Below, piece after piece: positions 17,587 to 26,985 of a DNA stretch of 64,000 nucleotides; positions within the stretch are counted from its first letter, which is position 1, and the number at the start of each line of letters is the position of its first letter. The DNA comes from Neoasaia chiangmaiensis (GTDB taxonomy: Bacteria > Pseudomonadota > Alphaproteobacteria > Acetobacterales > Acetobacteraceae): NCBI RefSeq assembly GCF_002005465.1, contig NZ_CP014691.1:62001-126000 (forward strand), in the 5' to 3' direction. The position numbers and the translations under genes are program-made. The notes beneath the pieces were generated by a model. That model was given only the letters and a program-made list of their open reading frames with translations, did no database searches and was not told where the DNA came from.

Positions 17587-17590
17587 ATCC

Positions 17591-18661
17591 ATGCGCATCA
17601 TGCCGTTCTACTTACCCCGCCCGTCCACGCGCGTCGTCGTTCCGCTTGCCCTCGTGGTCGTGATCCTGTTTGGCCTCCTGGCTGTCACGGTGCCGGAATA
17701 CTTCGAGGCCAGCACCGCCGACGCCTATATCGATGCGCATATCGAGCAGATCAGTCCTCATGTGCCCGCCTATGTCCGGGCGCTGCATGTGAACGACAAC
17801 ACTTATGTGCATCGTGGCGACCTCCTCGTTGAACTTGATCCGCGTGATTACGAGGCGCAACTTGCCATTGCGCGAGCAAACATCGCAGCGGCGTCGTCCC
17901 GCCTAGAAGATGCACGAAATCGCGTCGCGGTCGTCGCGGCCGCCGTGCGGGAAGCGCAGTCGCGGGTCGAGGTCAATGAGGCGCACGTCCGTCTTGCACT
18001 GGTCTCGCTTCGGCGCCTGCTCGCCGTGACCGATGCGCGGGCCGTCTCGACTCAAAGTGTCGATGATGCCACGGCCGCACTTGCGGCGGCGCAGGCCGAT
18101 CTTTCGGCCTCCCGGTCGGTGGTGCAGGAGCAGACGGCGCAGGAGGCACTGGCGCGCTCCGAGGTCGAGACGACTGCCGTCGGTGTCGATCAGGCGCGCG
18201 CAAGCGAGGCACGTGAGGCGCTGTTGCTCTCCTACACCCGGATCACGTCGGACTGCGACTGCCGGGTGACGAACAAGACGGCCCAACGCGGCGACTACGT
18301 CCAGCCGGGGCAGGTTCTGTTCTCGCTCGTGCCCGATGCACCCTACGTTCTGGCGAACTACCGTGAGACGGAGCTGGCGCCGCTTCGGGTCGGGCAATCG
18401 GCGCTGGTCCGGGTTGATGCGCTTGGAGGTCGCATTTTGCATGCTCACGTCGACAGCTTTCAGGACGGCACGGGTTCGCGCTTCGCCCTCCTCCCCCCGC
18501 AGAATGCGACCGGTAATTTCATCAAGGTGGTGCAGCGCGTGCCGGTGAAGATCGTGTTTGACGAGTTGCCCCGATCGGGCGCGCTCCTCGCACCGGGCAT
18601 GTCGGTGGAAACGGAGGTCTTCTTTGCCGGGCGGCCGCACTGGCTGGGGCTGTTCGAATGA
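17591..18661 (+). CDS. HlyD/EmrA family membrane fusion protein
   Basis: This 356-residue periplasmic adaptor has one N-terminal membrane anchor (about residues 13-34), a biotinyl-lipoyl-like half motif (VRALHVNDNTYVHRGDLLVELDP), a long alanine-rich coiled coil (about 80-205) and a closing beta-barrel segment (ITSDCDCRVTNKTAQRGDYV). It links the MFS pump to the NodT channel. Its stop overlaps the next start in ATGA, indicating coupling. Confidence 0.9.
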   Translation: MRIMPFYLPRPSTRVVVPLALVVVILFGLLAVTVPEYFEASTADAYIDAHIEQISPHVPAYVRALHVNDNTYVHRGDLLVELDPRDYEAQLAIARANIAAASSRLEDARNRVAVVAAAVREAQSRVEVNEAHVRLALVSLRRLLAVTDARAVSTQSVDDATAALAAAQADLSASRSVVQEQTAQEALARSEVETTAVGVDQARASEAREALLLSYTRITSDCDCRVTNKTAQRGDYVQPGQVLFSLVPDAPYVLANYRETELAPLRVGQSALVRVDALGGRILHAHVDSFQDGTGSRFALLPPQNATGNFIKVVQRVPVKIVFDELPRSGALLAPGMSVETEVFFAGRPHWLGLFE

Positions 18662-20127
18662 GCGCCCGCCGGCTCCGGCTGCGCGACGCGCGTGCCCTCC
18701 TGCTCTTGTTACCAAGCCTCGTGAGCGCCTGTACCGTCGGGCCGGATTATCACGCGGCCCATCCTGTATTGCCGGACCGCTTCGCAGGCGCCAAGCCGGG
18801 TGCATTGCCCGACGAGGGGATGCGGTGGTGGACGGCTTTCGGAGACCAGACGCTCGACGACCTTGTCAGGACGGCGCTGGCCGACGCACCCACTATCGCC
18901 CAGGCCAATGCGCGCGTGGCGCAGGCGCGGGCGCTGGCAGGCGCCACTGGCGCGGAGCTCCTGCCGCAGGTCGACGCGGATGGTGCCTACACGCGCAATC
19001 TGGGCAGTCAGAACGTGCCGACGGGCGTGCGTCCGGGTGGCCTCGGGCGCGGCGTACACAGCAATATCTTCCAGGCTGGGTTCGACGCTTCGTGGGAGAT
19101 CGACGTCTTCGGCGGTGTTCGGCGTCAGATCGAGGGGGCGCAAGGCCACTACCAGGCGGCGATCGAGGACCGGCGGGATGCTACCCTGACGCTGATCGCC
19201 GAGATCGCCCGTGCCTACTGGGACTTGCGCGGCGCGCAGGAAACGCTTGCGATCGCAAGGGCCAACGCCAACGCGCAGGCCGATACCGCTCATCTTGCCG
19301 CCGTGCGCCTATCAGCGGGGCTTTCGCCGGTCCTCGACCCACTGCGCGCGGACGCGCAGACCGCCGATGTCCGGGCCGACATTCCTGTTGCCTTGGCCGC
19401 GATCAGGGGGGATGTCGCCCGTATCGCCGCCCTGACCGGCCATCCGCCCGAGACGTTGATCGATCGCCTGGAGGTTGCAGGCCCACTGCCGCAGGCCATG
19501 CGGGATCCACCGCCGGGCCTGCCGTCAGATCTGCTCCGGCGGCGTCCCGACATCCGGGCGGCGGAACGAAGGATGCAGGAAGCCAATGCGCGGATCGGCG
19601 TCGCCACGTCCGACTATTACCCGCATTTCTACCTGACGGGCGTCGCCGGGATCCAGAGCCTGAACGCCGATCGCTTCTTCACCGGCGGCAGTCTGTATTA
19701 TCAGGCTGGCCCGACCGTGCGCTGGCTAATCTTCGATGCCGGACGGACGCGTTTCCGCATCGAGGGCGAACGGGCGCGTACGGACGAAGCCTATGCCGCC
19801 TACCGGCAAGTAGTTCTGAACGCCTTGCGAGATGTCGAGACTGCCATGTCGGCCTACGCCCGCGCCCAGGATCGTAGCAACATGCTGGAGACCGAAACGC
19901 GCTCGGAACAGCATGCTCTTGACGTGGCGCAGCGTCTCTATCGGGTCGGCGCCACTGACTATCTCACAGTCCTGGACGCGCAGCGGACGTTGTATCGCGC
20001 CCAGACCCTCAAGGCGCAGAGCGATCGCGACTGTGCGGTCGATCTTGTCGCCTTTTACAAGGCGCTCGGCGGCGGGTGGCAGGATGTCCCTGCGATAGGC
20101 GAGCCCAATTTCGCGAGGAGCCGCTGA
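18658..20127 (+). CDS. NodT family outer-membrane efflux lipoprotein
   Basis: This 489-residue TolC-like channel of the RND/NodT lipoprotein type has the signal peptide ending in a lipobox (LVSACTVGPDYH, with Cys at about 22), two repeated OEP domains, and the DLLRRRPDIRAAERRM motif typical of NodT proteins. It overlaps the adaptor gene upstream by 4 bp and the DoxX-like gene downstream in a TGATG. Confidence 0.92.
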   Translation: MSARRLRLRDARALLLLLPSLVSACTVGPDYHAAHPVLPDRFAGAKPGALPDEGMRWWTAFGDQTLDDLVRTALADAPTIAQANARVAQARALAGATGAELLPQVDADGAYTRNLGSQNVPTGVRPGGLGRGVHSNIFQAGFDASWEIDVFGGVRRQIEGAQGHYQAAIEDRRDATLTLIAEIARAYWDLRGAQETLAIARANANAQADTAHLAAVRLSAGLSPVLDPLRADAQTADVRADIPVALAAIRGDVARIAALTGHPPETLIDRLEVAGPLPQAMRDPPPGLPSDLLRRRPDIRAAERRMQEANARIGVATSDYYPHFYLTGVAGIQSLNADRFFTGGSLYYQAGPTVRWLIFDAGRTRFRIEGERARTDEAYAAYRQVVLNALRDVETAMSAYARAQDRSNMLETETRSEQHALDVAQRLYRVGATDYLTVLDAQRTLYRAQTLKAQSDRDCAVDLVAFYKALGGGWQDVPAIGEPNFARSR

Positions 20128-20486
20128 TGTCCGCCCTTACCCTGTTTGGCCGCCTGGCCCTGACCGCCTTCTTCTGGGGCACGGCGGTACAGAGTCTCCT
20201 CGATCTTGATGCGGCCACGCAGGAGATGCGCAGCTTTGGTTTGCCGTTGCCCTCGATCACGATCTGGGCCGTCATCGCACTAAAGCTGACCGGGACGGTC
20301 GCCATCTTGATCGATCCATCCGGCTGGGGACGCATCGGCGCGGCAGCGCTCGGGCTGTTCACCATCGCTACCATTCCGATCGCCTACCCTTTTTGGTCGC
20401 TTGGCGGCCCCGCTCATGGAAAGGCAGTTCAGGCGGCTCTCGAACATCTCAGCGTCATCGGAGGCCTCGTAATCGCAAGCCTCTAA
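20127..20486 (+). CDS. DoxX-like small membrane protein
   Basis: The ATG at 20127 overlaps the NodT stop (TGATG), giving 119 residues. Four hydrophobic segments and the general pattern (FGRLALTAFFWGTAVQSL, IALKLTGTVAIL, then GAAALGLFTIATIPIAYPFW) match the DoxX/YphA group of small quinone-linked membrane proteins. It is the last gene of the efflux operon. Its job there is unknown. Confidence 0.75.
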   Translation: MSALTLFGRLALTAFFWGTAVQSLLDLDAATQEMRSFGLPLPSITIWAVIALKLTGTVAILIDPSGWGRIGAAALGLFTIATIPIAYPFWSLGGPAHGKAVQAALEHLSVIGGLVIASL

Positions 20487-20695
20487 CGAACAACGATTGC
20501 GAACGAAAAGCCTCGCGCGAGGATCCGGTTTTAAAAATTGAGCCGCCCCCGGACTGACGGAGACTTTTGCATGTCCGCTATGCGAAAGCGTGCAGCTGCG
20601 CTCTGGCGTCCGAGAAGACGGCGGAAGCGGACATAGCTCTGGATGCATAAGCTTTACGCTTTATGAGGGTAGGGGGCATTTATTTCAGTAAGAGG

Positions 20696-22444
20696 TCATG
20701 CGTGTGCCGAAAAAAGTTCATTAAAACAGCCTATTAATCCCGCTTTGCTCTCAACTTGCGGTTGCCTCAAGCTGAGAAGCAATCCTGCCCCCGCAACCAC
20801 CGATACCGACTTTGACGTTTTCGCAAGTCCTTTCAAAGGCTTGCCTGATTTCGTGTCCTTCTGGTTCACGAATCTCAGCAGCGTGCCAAGCTCGCCATAG
20901 AGTGTTGCGAAGATCTCGCCGCGCTTATCACCCGGTGACAGGACGATCTTCTCGACCAGCGCGCGGATGGCCTCGGAGGCCTCGGCCCGGTCTTCTGGCT
21001 GGTTCAGGCTCTCGGTCAGGCGCTCCACCTTCTTTTTGAAGACGGCTGCGACATTTGGATGAATGTCGAGCGTGTCCTCCAGTTCGGAGGAGAGCAGGGC
21101 GTTCAGCTCGACTTCGCGGTCGCGAAGCTCCTGCATGCGCGCTTTCACGTGAAGGTCGAACATCCCGTTCTCAATCGCGGTCATGATGCCGGCGATACCC
21201 TTCTCGACCTTCGCCAATTCGGCCTTGTAGCCAGCGCTATTGGCGCGACGTTCGTGGTTCAGCCGGTTGGTCTCTTCCGCATAGGCTTTCATGGCCGCAG
21301 CGGCGGCTTCGGGGGTCATCAGCTTGTGTTTGAGGCCGGCGAGCACGCGTTCTTCAAGATCGGGGCGCAGGATCGTCGCCTTGTTATGGCAGGAACAGTT
21401 AGCGATCCGGTTTGAGCAGGCATAGCGGTCCTTCTCGCGAAGCGAATAGGTGCCGCCGCAGACGCCGCAGAAAATCATCCCCGAGAACAGGGATTTGGGA
21501 CGGCGCATGCCGTTCATGCGGTTCACGGCCGACGTCCTGACGGCCGCGATGACGTTGACATATTGCGCCGCGATCTTCGTCTGGCGCTCGCGGACGGCCT
21601 GCCAGAGCGCGTCATCGACGATGCGCAGTTCCGGCACGTCGGTCGTGATCCAGGCGGATTCCGGGTTCAGACGCGAGACCCGCTTCCCGGTGGACGGATC
21701 CTTGATATAGCGAAGCCGGTTCCAGACGAGGCGGCCCACGTAAAGTTCGTTGTTGACGATGCCCGTGCCGCGCTGGACGTGGCCCCGGATCGTGGTGTCG
21801 ATCCATGGCTTGCCGTTGGGGCCGGGGATGCCGTCGTCGTTGAGGGTGCGGGCGATCGCGCGCGGGCCGACGCCAGATGCGAAGTCCCGGAAGATGCGGC
21901 GCACCACATTGGCTTCGTTCGGGTCGATCTCGCGGTCCCCCCGGATCGGATCGCCTCGTGTATCCAGCTTCTTGATGACCTTGTAGCCGTAGCACAGGCC
22001 GCCACCGGATTTGCCCTCCTCGACGCGCCCTCGAATGCCCCGATGGGTCTTCTGCGCCAGGTCTTTCAGGAACAGCGCGTTCATCGTGCCCTTGAGGCCG
22101 ACATGCAGTTCGGAGATTTCGCCCTCGGCGAGAGTGACGATCCTCACGCCTGCGAATTTCAGGTGCTTGAACAGGGTGGCGACATCCGCCTGGTCGCGGC
22201 TGATGCGGTCCAGCGCCTCGGCCAGCACGATGGTGAAGTCGCCGCGCTGCGCATCCTGCAACAGGGTCTGGATGCCGGGGCGCAGGATCATCGACGCCCC
22301 GGAGATGCCCGCATCCTTGTAGGCGCCGGCGACCTTCCATTTCTCGCGCTTTGCGTGTTCACGGCAGATGCGGAACTGGTCCTCGATCGAGGCCGCCCGC
22401 TGGTTGTCGGAGGAATAGCGGGCATAGAGCGCGACGCGGATCAT
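20696..22444 (-). CDS. large serine recombinase
   Basis: This 582-residue site-specific recombinase has an N-terminal resolvase domain with the catalytic serine region YARYSSDNQ (about 7-15) and ALDRISRDQADV. A recombinase domain follows (YGYKVIKKLDTRG, EANVVRRIFRDFASG), then a zinc ribbon (CGVCGGTYSLREKDRYACSN with further cysteines) and a coiled-coil C-terminus. Such enzymes integrate phages, ICEs or cassettes. I found no matching attachment-site repeat next to it, so whether it moves this region is unknown. Confidence 0.93.
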   Translation of the reverse strand: MIRVALYARYSSDNQRAASIEDQFRICREHAKREKWKVAGAYKDAGISGASMILRPGIQTLLQDAQRGDFTIVLAEALDRISRDQADVATLFKHLKFAGVRIVTLAEGEISELHVGLKGTMNALFLKDLAQKTHRGIRGRVEEGKSGGGLCYGYKVIKKLDTRGDPIRGDREIDPNEANVVRRIFRDFASGVGPRAIARTLNDDGIPGPNGKPWIDTTIRGHVQRGTGIVNNELYVGRLVWNRLRYIKDPSTGKRVSRLNPESAWITTDVPELRIVDDALWQAVRERQTKIAAQYVNVIAAVRTSAVNRMNGMRRPKSLFSGMIFCGVCGGTYSLREKDRYACSNRIANCSCHNKATILRPDLEERVLAGLKHKLMTPEAAAAAMKAYAEETNRLNHERRANSAGYKAELAKVEKGIAGIMTAIENGMFDLHVKARMQELRDREVELNALLSSELEDTLDIHPNVAAVFKKKVERLTESLNQPEDRAEASEAIRALVEKIVLSPGDKRGEIFATLYGELGTLLRFVNQKDTKSGKPLKGLAKTSKSVSVVAGAGLLLSLRQPQVESKAGLIGCFNELFSAHA

Positions 22445-22538
22445 GGCGGGACTCCAGGCTGGTCTTTCGGCAGGGGAAGGCGAAAGAGGTTACCCTGGGT
22501 CCGCCCTCTGGCCGGTAGTCAATTCGGCGGGACGTCGA

Positions 22539-22730
22539 TCACGATTTCTGTCTGGACGCGGATTGACGGCGGCGTCGGCTGCGCTTCTGGCGCTCGTGGT
22601 CTTCGCGCGCCATCTGTCGACCGATCATGCGGGCCAGGCGCAGCACTGTGGCGTCCGTCAGATGTGGCGAGGCGTCGTTCTGCTCCGGCAGGATGACGTC
22701 GATCCGTGTGATCTTGCCGGGTGTGCCCAT
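22539..22730 (-). CDS. small basic hypothetical protein upstream of recombinase
   Basis: The ATG at 22730 has GGAGAAG just upstream, giving 63 residues. The N-terminus (MGTPGKITRIDVILPEQ) could be a beta strand pair, followed by a helix (VLRLARMIGRQMAREDHERQ) and a very basic tail rich in Arg. It lies 94 bp before the recombinase and reads the same way, so it may be an accessory DNA-binding factor. That is inference; I do not recognise the family. Confidence 0.55.
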   Translation of the reverse strand: MGTPGKITRIDVILPEQNDASPHLTDATVLRLARMIGRQMAREDHERQKRSRRRRQSASRQKS

Positions 22731-23193
22731 GGCTCTTCTCCGGGTGGTTTCGGAAACCATTGGTCAGGGTCATGATCTGTCGGGAAAGTTCTAAATCGCG
22801 CCATGCGGCAGTCGGCGGTGTTTGCGTACGTAATCGGATGGATTGGCGGCCGGCGAAAATACTTCCATGGCGACCGGATGGCGCGATGGGGAGTCGCCTG
22901 GATCGGTGGCGGGCGAGGCCGGAAAGGGAGAGGGAAGCCGGCAAGGGGGTGAGTCGATGTCGTCATTAGAGAGCGCGGCGGCCGGCTCGATCCATCCCAG
23001 CGTCTCCCAGGATTCTTTTCATGAGCAAGTTTTCTCCTATGGTGGCCATGCCGGCCGGGTCGTTTCCGCGTGCCGTGGTGTTCGGCGCCAGCCATCGCTC
23101 TTTCTCGCGCACGACAGGTCTCACGCTGCGCCGATACGGCAATGCGTCTTTCGGTGTGGGCGACATATCGGAAATCCCGTTTAAAAAGGCGAA
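22731..23193. other. non-coding gap with purine-rich leader
   Basis: No convincing gene is seen. A purine-rich stretch (GGAAAGGGAGAGGGAAG and following, 22915-22950) resembles leaders at 29961-30046 and 30913-31007. It ends about 70 bases before an ATG at 23021 whose frame runs to 23389, overlapping the methyltransferase start in another frame. That frame has no recognisable motif and is not called as a gene. Confidence 0.4.
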
Positions 23194-24060
23194 GTGTCGC
23201 GCTTCGATGGGAGCGGTCCGTCGGTCACGGATCGACGGCAGCCGTTCCGTACGACGACATTTCTGTCAGGAAGGCAAGAGAGCGAAACCGCCTTGCCTTT
23301 GTCAGAAGGCGACGACCCTCCCGGCCCGGACAAGTCAGGTGCTTCGTCCGGTGCAACGCATCGACACGTCTCGCCTGAAACACCGGTAGGCGATATACTT
23401 GCCGAGAAGCGCCGCAACGTGATCCTCAATGGCGACAGCATCGAACTGATGCGGCGTATGGACCGGGATTCGGTCGATTTCATTCTCACCGATCCGCCCT
23501 ATCTGGTCAGCTACAAGGGCCGGGACGGCCGGCATCTGCGGAATGACGACAATGCGCGCTGGCTCCGGCCGTCGGTCAACCAGATGCACCGCATCCTGAA
23601 ACCGGGTGGCTTCGCGATCTCGTTTTATGGCTGGAACAGGATCGATCTGTTTGCCGAAGCTTGGAAGGCGGCTGGGTTCCGCATGGTCGGACACATCGTC
23701 TTCCGCAAGTCCTATGCGTCTTCGTCCCGTTTCCTTCGGTATGAGCATAAATGCGCCTACCTGCTGGCAAAGGGCGACGTCACACCACCGGCCCGGACGG
23801 TCCCCGACGTGATCGACATGCCCTATTCAGGCAACCGGCTGCATCCTACGCAGAAGCCGGTGGAGGCGTTGCTGCCTCTGGTGGAAGTCTTCTGCCCGCC
23901 CGGCGGTTTGGTCCTGGATCCGTTCTGCGGGTCCGGCTCCTCCCTCGTGGCGGCCCGTGATCTCGGGCGGGACTGGATCGGTATGGATCTCGATCCGGAT
24001 CATGCCGCAACCGCGGCCCGTCGGCTTGCAAGCCATGACGGAGAGAGAGTGGCGGGGTAG
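23194..24060 (+). CDS. DNA methyltransferase, beta-class adenine/N4-cytosine type
   Basis: This site-specific DNA methyltransferase has the catalytic motif TDPPY (about 99-103) before the AdoMet motif DPFCGSGSS (about 251-259), the order of beta-class enzymes. The HPTQKP motif is also present. From the GTG at 23194 it has 288 residues; about the first 70 look poorly structured, so a later start is possible. No restriction enzyme gene is adjacent, so it is an orphan modifying enzyme of the mobile-element type. Confidence 0.88.
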   Translation: MSRFDGSGPSVTDRRQPFRTTTFLSGRQESETALPLSEGDDPPGPDKSGASSGATHRHVSPETPVGDILAEKRRNVILNGDSIELMRRMDRDSVDFILTDPPYLVSYKGRDGRHLRNDDNARWLRPSVNQMHRILKPGGFAISFYGWNRIDLFAEAWKAAGFRMVGHIVFRKSYASSSRFLRYEHKCAYLLAKGDVTPPARTVPDVIDMPYSGNRLHPTQKPVEALLPLVEVFCPPGGLVLDPFCGSGSSLVAARDLGRDWIGMDLDPDHAATAARRLASHDGERVAG

Positions 24061-24205
24061 CCGGTCCGGCGATTGGCGGTGGTGAATGTTCGGTGCCGTG
24101 TCCTGAAATCTCTCGATAACCGCTCATTTTTATGGATGTTTCGGAGGCGGCGCCACATGAATGTCGTGTTCGGGCTGCGTTCGAGATGATGCCAGGAGGT
24201 GCTCC

Positions 24206-24495
24206 ATGATGCTCGGTTTCGGCATAGTGCTCGGTTTGTCGGTATAGGCTTCCTATGCTGGCTGCTGTTCATCGCCCAGGTCGTGCTGGCCACGTCGCGC
24301 GATCCAGTGATCAGGGGTGCTGTTTCCGTCGTGTTGGCGCTGCCGGCCGCGCTGGTCGGGTTCAGCATGACGCTCGGCTTCTCGGGCCTTGGCGGGATGG
24401 GCGTCGTTCCCGAATACATTCTCGCAACCTTTGGCGCACTTTGTGTCGGTGGGGTGGCTTGGTCCCAACTTTGCGCCGAGCCCGAGGCGACATGA
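24206..24495 (+). pseudogene. small membrane protein, probably frameshifted near its start
   Basis: AGGAGG at 24193-24198 is ideally placed for the ATG at 24206, but that frame reads only MMLGFGIVLGLSV before a stop. A second frame then carries on the hydrophobic helix (GFLCWLLFIAQVVLA) and another membrane segment to the stop at 24495. A single-base shift near 24240 would rebuild a two- to three-helix protein of about 95 residues. A GTG at 24199 in the second frame is too close to the AGGAGG. The function is unknown. Confidence 0.4.
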
Positions 24496-24835
24496 GTGCG
24501 CCCGTACGCCATGATCATGGCATGTTGACGGCCGCGCGTGCATATAACCGGTAACCGTAATTGTGGCCGCCACGAAGGCGAAAGCCTCACTTCTGCTATT
24601 CAGGGCGCAGATGGTCGGCATTGGGGGGCAGTCGAATGTCCGCAATGGGCATTTTCGACAAAGCATCTGAGATTTCGGTATTTCGAGAAGCTTCTAGGTT
24701 TCCCTTTTTTGGTGATAGCCATCAAAACTCATTCATGAATTGTGAATATGACCTCATGCGCAATAAATCGTCTAATCATTGAAGTCTGCCAGCCTTACAC
24801 TTTGCCCGTGGAATTTCGCCGTAAGGGGCCTTGCG
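24496..24835. other. gap without recognised gene
   Basis: The stretch is lower in GC than its surroundings and contains no frame with a recognisable motif, no clear terminator and no RNA gene that I can support. It separates the mobile-element genes on the left from the SDR pseudogene on the right. Confidence 0.5.
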
Positions 24836-25168
24836 TTGGTCGAGACATTTTCAGGGCGAGTCGCATTCGTAACAGGCGCAGCAGCCGGGACTATCAGCCC
24901 GCAAAACAGTACGGCCGATCTGTCCGAAGCGGAATGGGACCGGATCATGTCGGTTAACCTGCGCGGCACATGGTATTGCATGACGCATGAACTGCGTCGG
25001 ATGCTGGCGCAGGAATGCGGTGCCATCGTCAATGCCTCGTCTACCGGTCGCCTGAACGGAATTGCCGGACTTCCAGCTTATGTCGCAAGCGCTGTACTTT
25101 GGTTATGCAGCCCCGGTTCAAGCTTCGTGCCGGAGCATGCTCCGGCGGTCATTCCGTTACAAAAATAG
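24836..25168 (+). pseudogene. SDR oxidoreductase with two internal in-frame deletions
   Basis: A TTG at 24836 after AAGGGG opens a frame with SGRVAFVTGAAAG, which jumps directly to TISPQNSTADLSEAEWDRIM, losing roughly 60-70 residues that carry the rest of the Rossmann half. After GLPAYVAS it jumps again to AVLWLCSPGSSFV, losing the catalytic lysine helix onwards. Both joins lie at short sequences that would recur in an intact gene, such as GCCGG and GCAAGC. The product cannot be a working SDR. Confidence 0.75.
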
Positions 25169-25182
25169 AAAGGAATCGACTG

Positions 25183-25509
25183 ATGGCTAATACTCCTTCA
25201 GCCGCCCGGAAAGCCTTTGGTGATATTGCGCCGGGTCTTGCCGATTATACGGATCAGGTGCTGTTCGGTGATGTCTGGGAACGCCCTGGCCTCGCGCCGC
25301 GAGAGCGCTGCATCGTAACAGTCAGCAGCCTGATCTCGCTCTACCGCACCAATGAACTGGGCTTTCATATCCGCAAGGCACTCGCGACCGGCGTCACTCA
25401 GGCGGAAATCATCGAGATCATCACACATCTGGCGTTCTACGCGGGATGGCCCACAGCCTCCACGGCCCTGACCATCGCACGGGGCATTTTTGACGAAAAG
25501 AAGGACTGA
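25183..25509 (+). CDS. carboxymuconolactone decarboxylase family protein
   Basis: The 108-residue product from ATG 25183 (AAAGGAA upstream) is a single CMD/AhpD-like domain: [20 protein letters not shown] and [21 protein letters not shown] are typical. It lacks the CxxC of AhpD peroxidases, so it is closer to the gamma-carboxymuconolactone decarboxylase type. It leads a rightward operon with an SDR and a RibD-like reductase, a grouping often seen with LysR and cupin genes. Confidence 0.88.
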   Translation: MANTPSAARKAFGDIAPGLADYTDQVLFGDVWERPGLAPRERCIVTVSSLISLYRTNELGFHIRKALATGVTQAEIIEIITHLAFYAGWPTASTALTIARGIFDEKKD

Positions 25510-25513
25510 CACT

Positions 25514-26254
25514 ATGGCACAGAACATTGAAGGCAAGGTCGTCGTTGTCACCGGTGCCAGCAGTGGTCTCGGCGAAGCCGCGGTTCGCCGTCTTGCGGCG
25601 GACGGTGCGAAAATCGTCATCGGTGCCCGGCGCATGGACAAGCTGGAGGCTCTGGCCAACGCACTCTCGCTGGGGGCTGAGGCAGCCGTGAAAACGGATG
25701 TCACACAACTGGAGCAGGTTCAGGCGCTGGTCGACCGCGCGGTAAAGCTGCATGGCCGTATTGACGTCATCATCAACAATGCCGGCCTGATGCCCCATTC
25801 ATCCCTGGAAAAACTGCGGGTCGATGACTGGGACCGCATGATCGACGTCAACCTCAAGGGCACACTTTACGGAATTGCCGCCGCCCTGCCGCATATGAAG
25901 GCACAGAAGAGCGGACAGGTTATCAATGTCTCCTCAGTCGCAGGGCACAAGGTTGGTCCCGGCGGGGCCGTCTATTCCGCCACCAAGACGGCAGTAAGGG
26001 TCATCTCCGAAGGTCTGCGTCAGGAGGTCAAACCCTTCAATATCCGTACGACCGTCATCTCTCCCGGTGCCGTCCGTTCAGAACTTCCCGAAAGCGTGAC
26101 AGACCCCGATACGGCGAAGACTATTCAGGAGTTCTACGAACAATACGCCATCCCGGCAGATTCGTTCGCCCGTGCGGTCGCCTTTGCCATGAGCCAGCCG
26201 GAAGAGGTCGATATCAATGAGATCCTGTTCCGCCCTACGGCACAGGTATACTGA
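25514..26254 (+). CDS. SDR family oxidoreductase
   Basis: The ATG at 25514 follows the CMD stop by four bases. The 246-residue SDR has [20 protein letters not shown] and the active-site YSATKTAV motifs, and the C-terminal segment [12 protein letters not shown]. It is the second gene of the CMD-SDR-RibD-like operon. The substrate is unknown. Confidence 0.92.
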   Translation: MAQNIEGKVVVVTGASSGLGEAAVRRLAADGAKIVIGARRMDKLEALANALSLGAEAAVKTDVTQLEQVQALVDRAVKLHGRIDVIINNAGLMPHSSLEKLRVDDWDRMIDVNLKGTLYGIAAALPHMKAQKSGQVINVSSVAGHKVGPGGAVYSATKTAVRVISEGLRQEVKPFNIRTTVISPGAVRSELPESVTDPDTAKTIQEFYEQYAIPADSFARAVAFAMSQPEEVDINEILFRPTAQVY

Positions 26255-26256
26255 CC

Positions 26257-26979
26257 GTGACCCGACCTGTCATTATCTGCCACATGATCAGTTCCGTCGA
26301 TGGCCGTATCGTGACCGGTCGTTGGACGCCGCCCGTCGATGGCACGGGCCGGGACGCCCTCGTAAACCAGTATTTCGATATTGAAAAAAATTACGACGCT
26401 GATGGCTGGATCATCGGGCGGACGACGGCCTCAGAGCATTTCGTCAAGACCGCGGAGCCGAGGAAAGGCTCGACAGGTGGACTTCCACGGGAACCGTACG
26501 TCGCACACCCTTCAGCGGAACGACTGGCCATCATCATGGACCATCACGGCAGGTTGCAATACGAGCGGTCCGATATTGAAGGCGATCATATTGTCGCCGT
26601 GCTGGGTGAAACTGTTGCTGACGAGTATCTGCAAAGTCTTCAGGACCGTGGTATTTCCTATTGCTTCGCAGGCTCCGATGGACACGACATCCGCAAAGCG
26701 GTGGACGTTCTGGGGCGTGTCTTCGGTTGCCGCAAAGTTCTTCTTGAAGGAGGCGGACGGATCAATGGTGCGTTCCTCAAGGCTGGTATCATCGACGAGA
26801 TCAGCCTGCTGATCTATCCCGGCATTGATGGACTATCGGGGGTTGCCAGCAGTTTTGACTGGCCGGGGGCCAGGAATGAACAGCCTGCATCCGGGCAGGC
26901 TCTACGCCTGAAGCATGTCGAAAAGCGCCAGGATGACGTTATCTGGCTGCAATGTCGTGTAGAACGATCCGGTTCGTAA
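26257..26979 (+). CDS. RibD C-terminal-domain / dihydrofolate-reductase-like protein
   Basis: The GTG at 26257, three bases after the SDR stop, starts a 240-residue protein. It has the RibD_C pattern: VIICHMISSVDGRI at the N-terminus, GWIIGRTTA in the middle and VLLEGGGRINGAFLKAGIIDEISLLIYP at the end. Such proteins are NADPH-dependent reductases of the riboflavin/DHFR superfamily. It closes the operon and is convergent with a LysR gene six bases away. Confidence 0.88.
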   Translation: MTRPVIICHMISSVDGRIVTGRWTPPVDGTGRDALVNQYFDIEKNYDADGWIIGRTTASEHFVKTAEPRKGSTGGLPREPYVAHPSAERLAIIMDHHGRLQYERSDIEGDHIVAVLGETVADEYLQSLQDRGISYCFAGSDGHDIRKAVDVLGRVFGCRKVLLEGGGRINGAFLKAGIIDEISLLIYPGIDGLSGVASSFDWPGARNEQPASGQALRLKHVEKRQDDVIWLQCRVERSGS

Positions 26980-26985
26980 CACCTC

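Noticed and set aside
21563-22696. A 377-codon plus-strand frame
   Set aside because: It is the antisense of the serine recombinase, whose catalytic motifs are unambiguous.
23021-23389. A 122-codon frame before and overlapping the methyltransferase
   Set aside because: It has a plausible leader but no recognisable motif, weak ribosome-binding site and overlaps the methyltransferase in another frame; evidence is too thin for a gene call.
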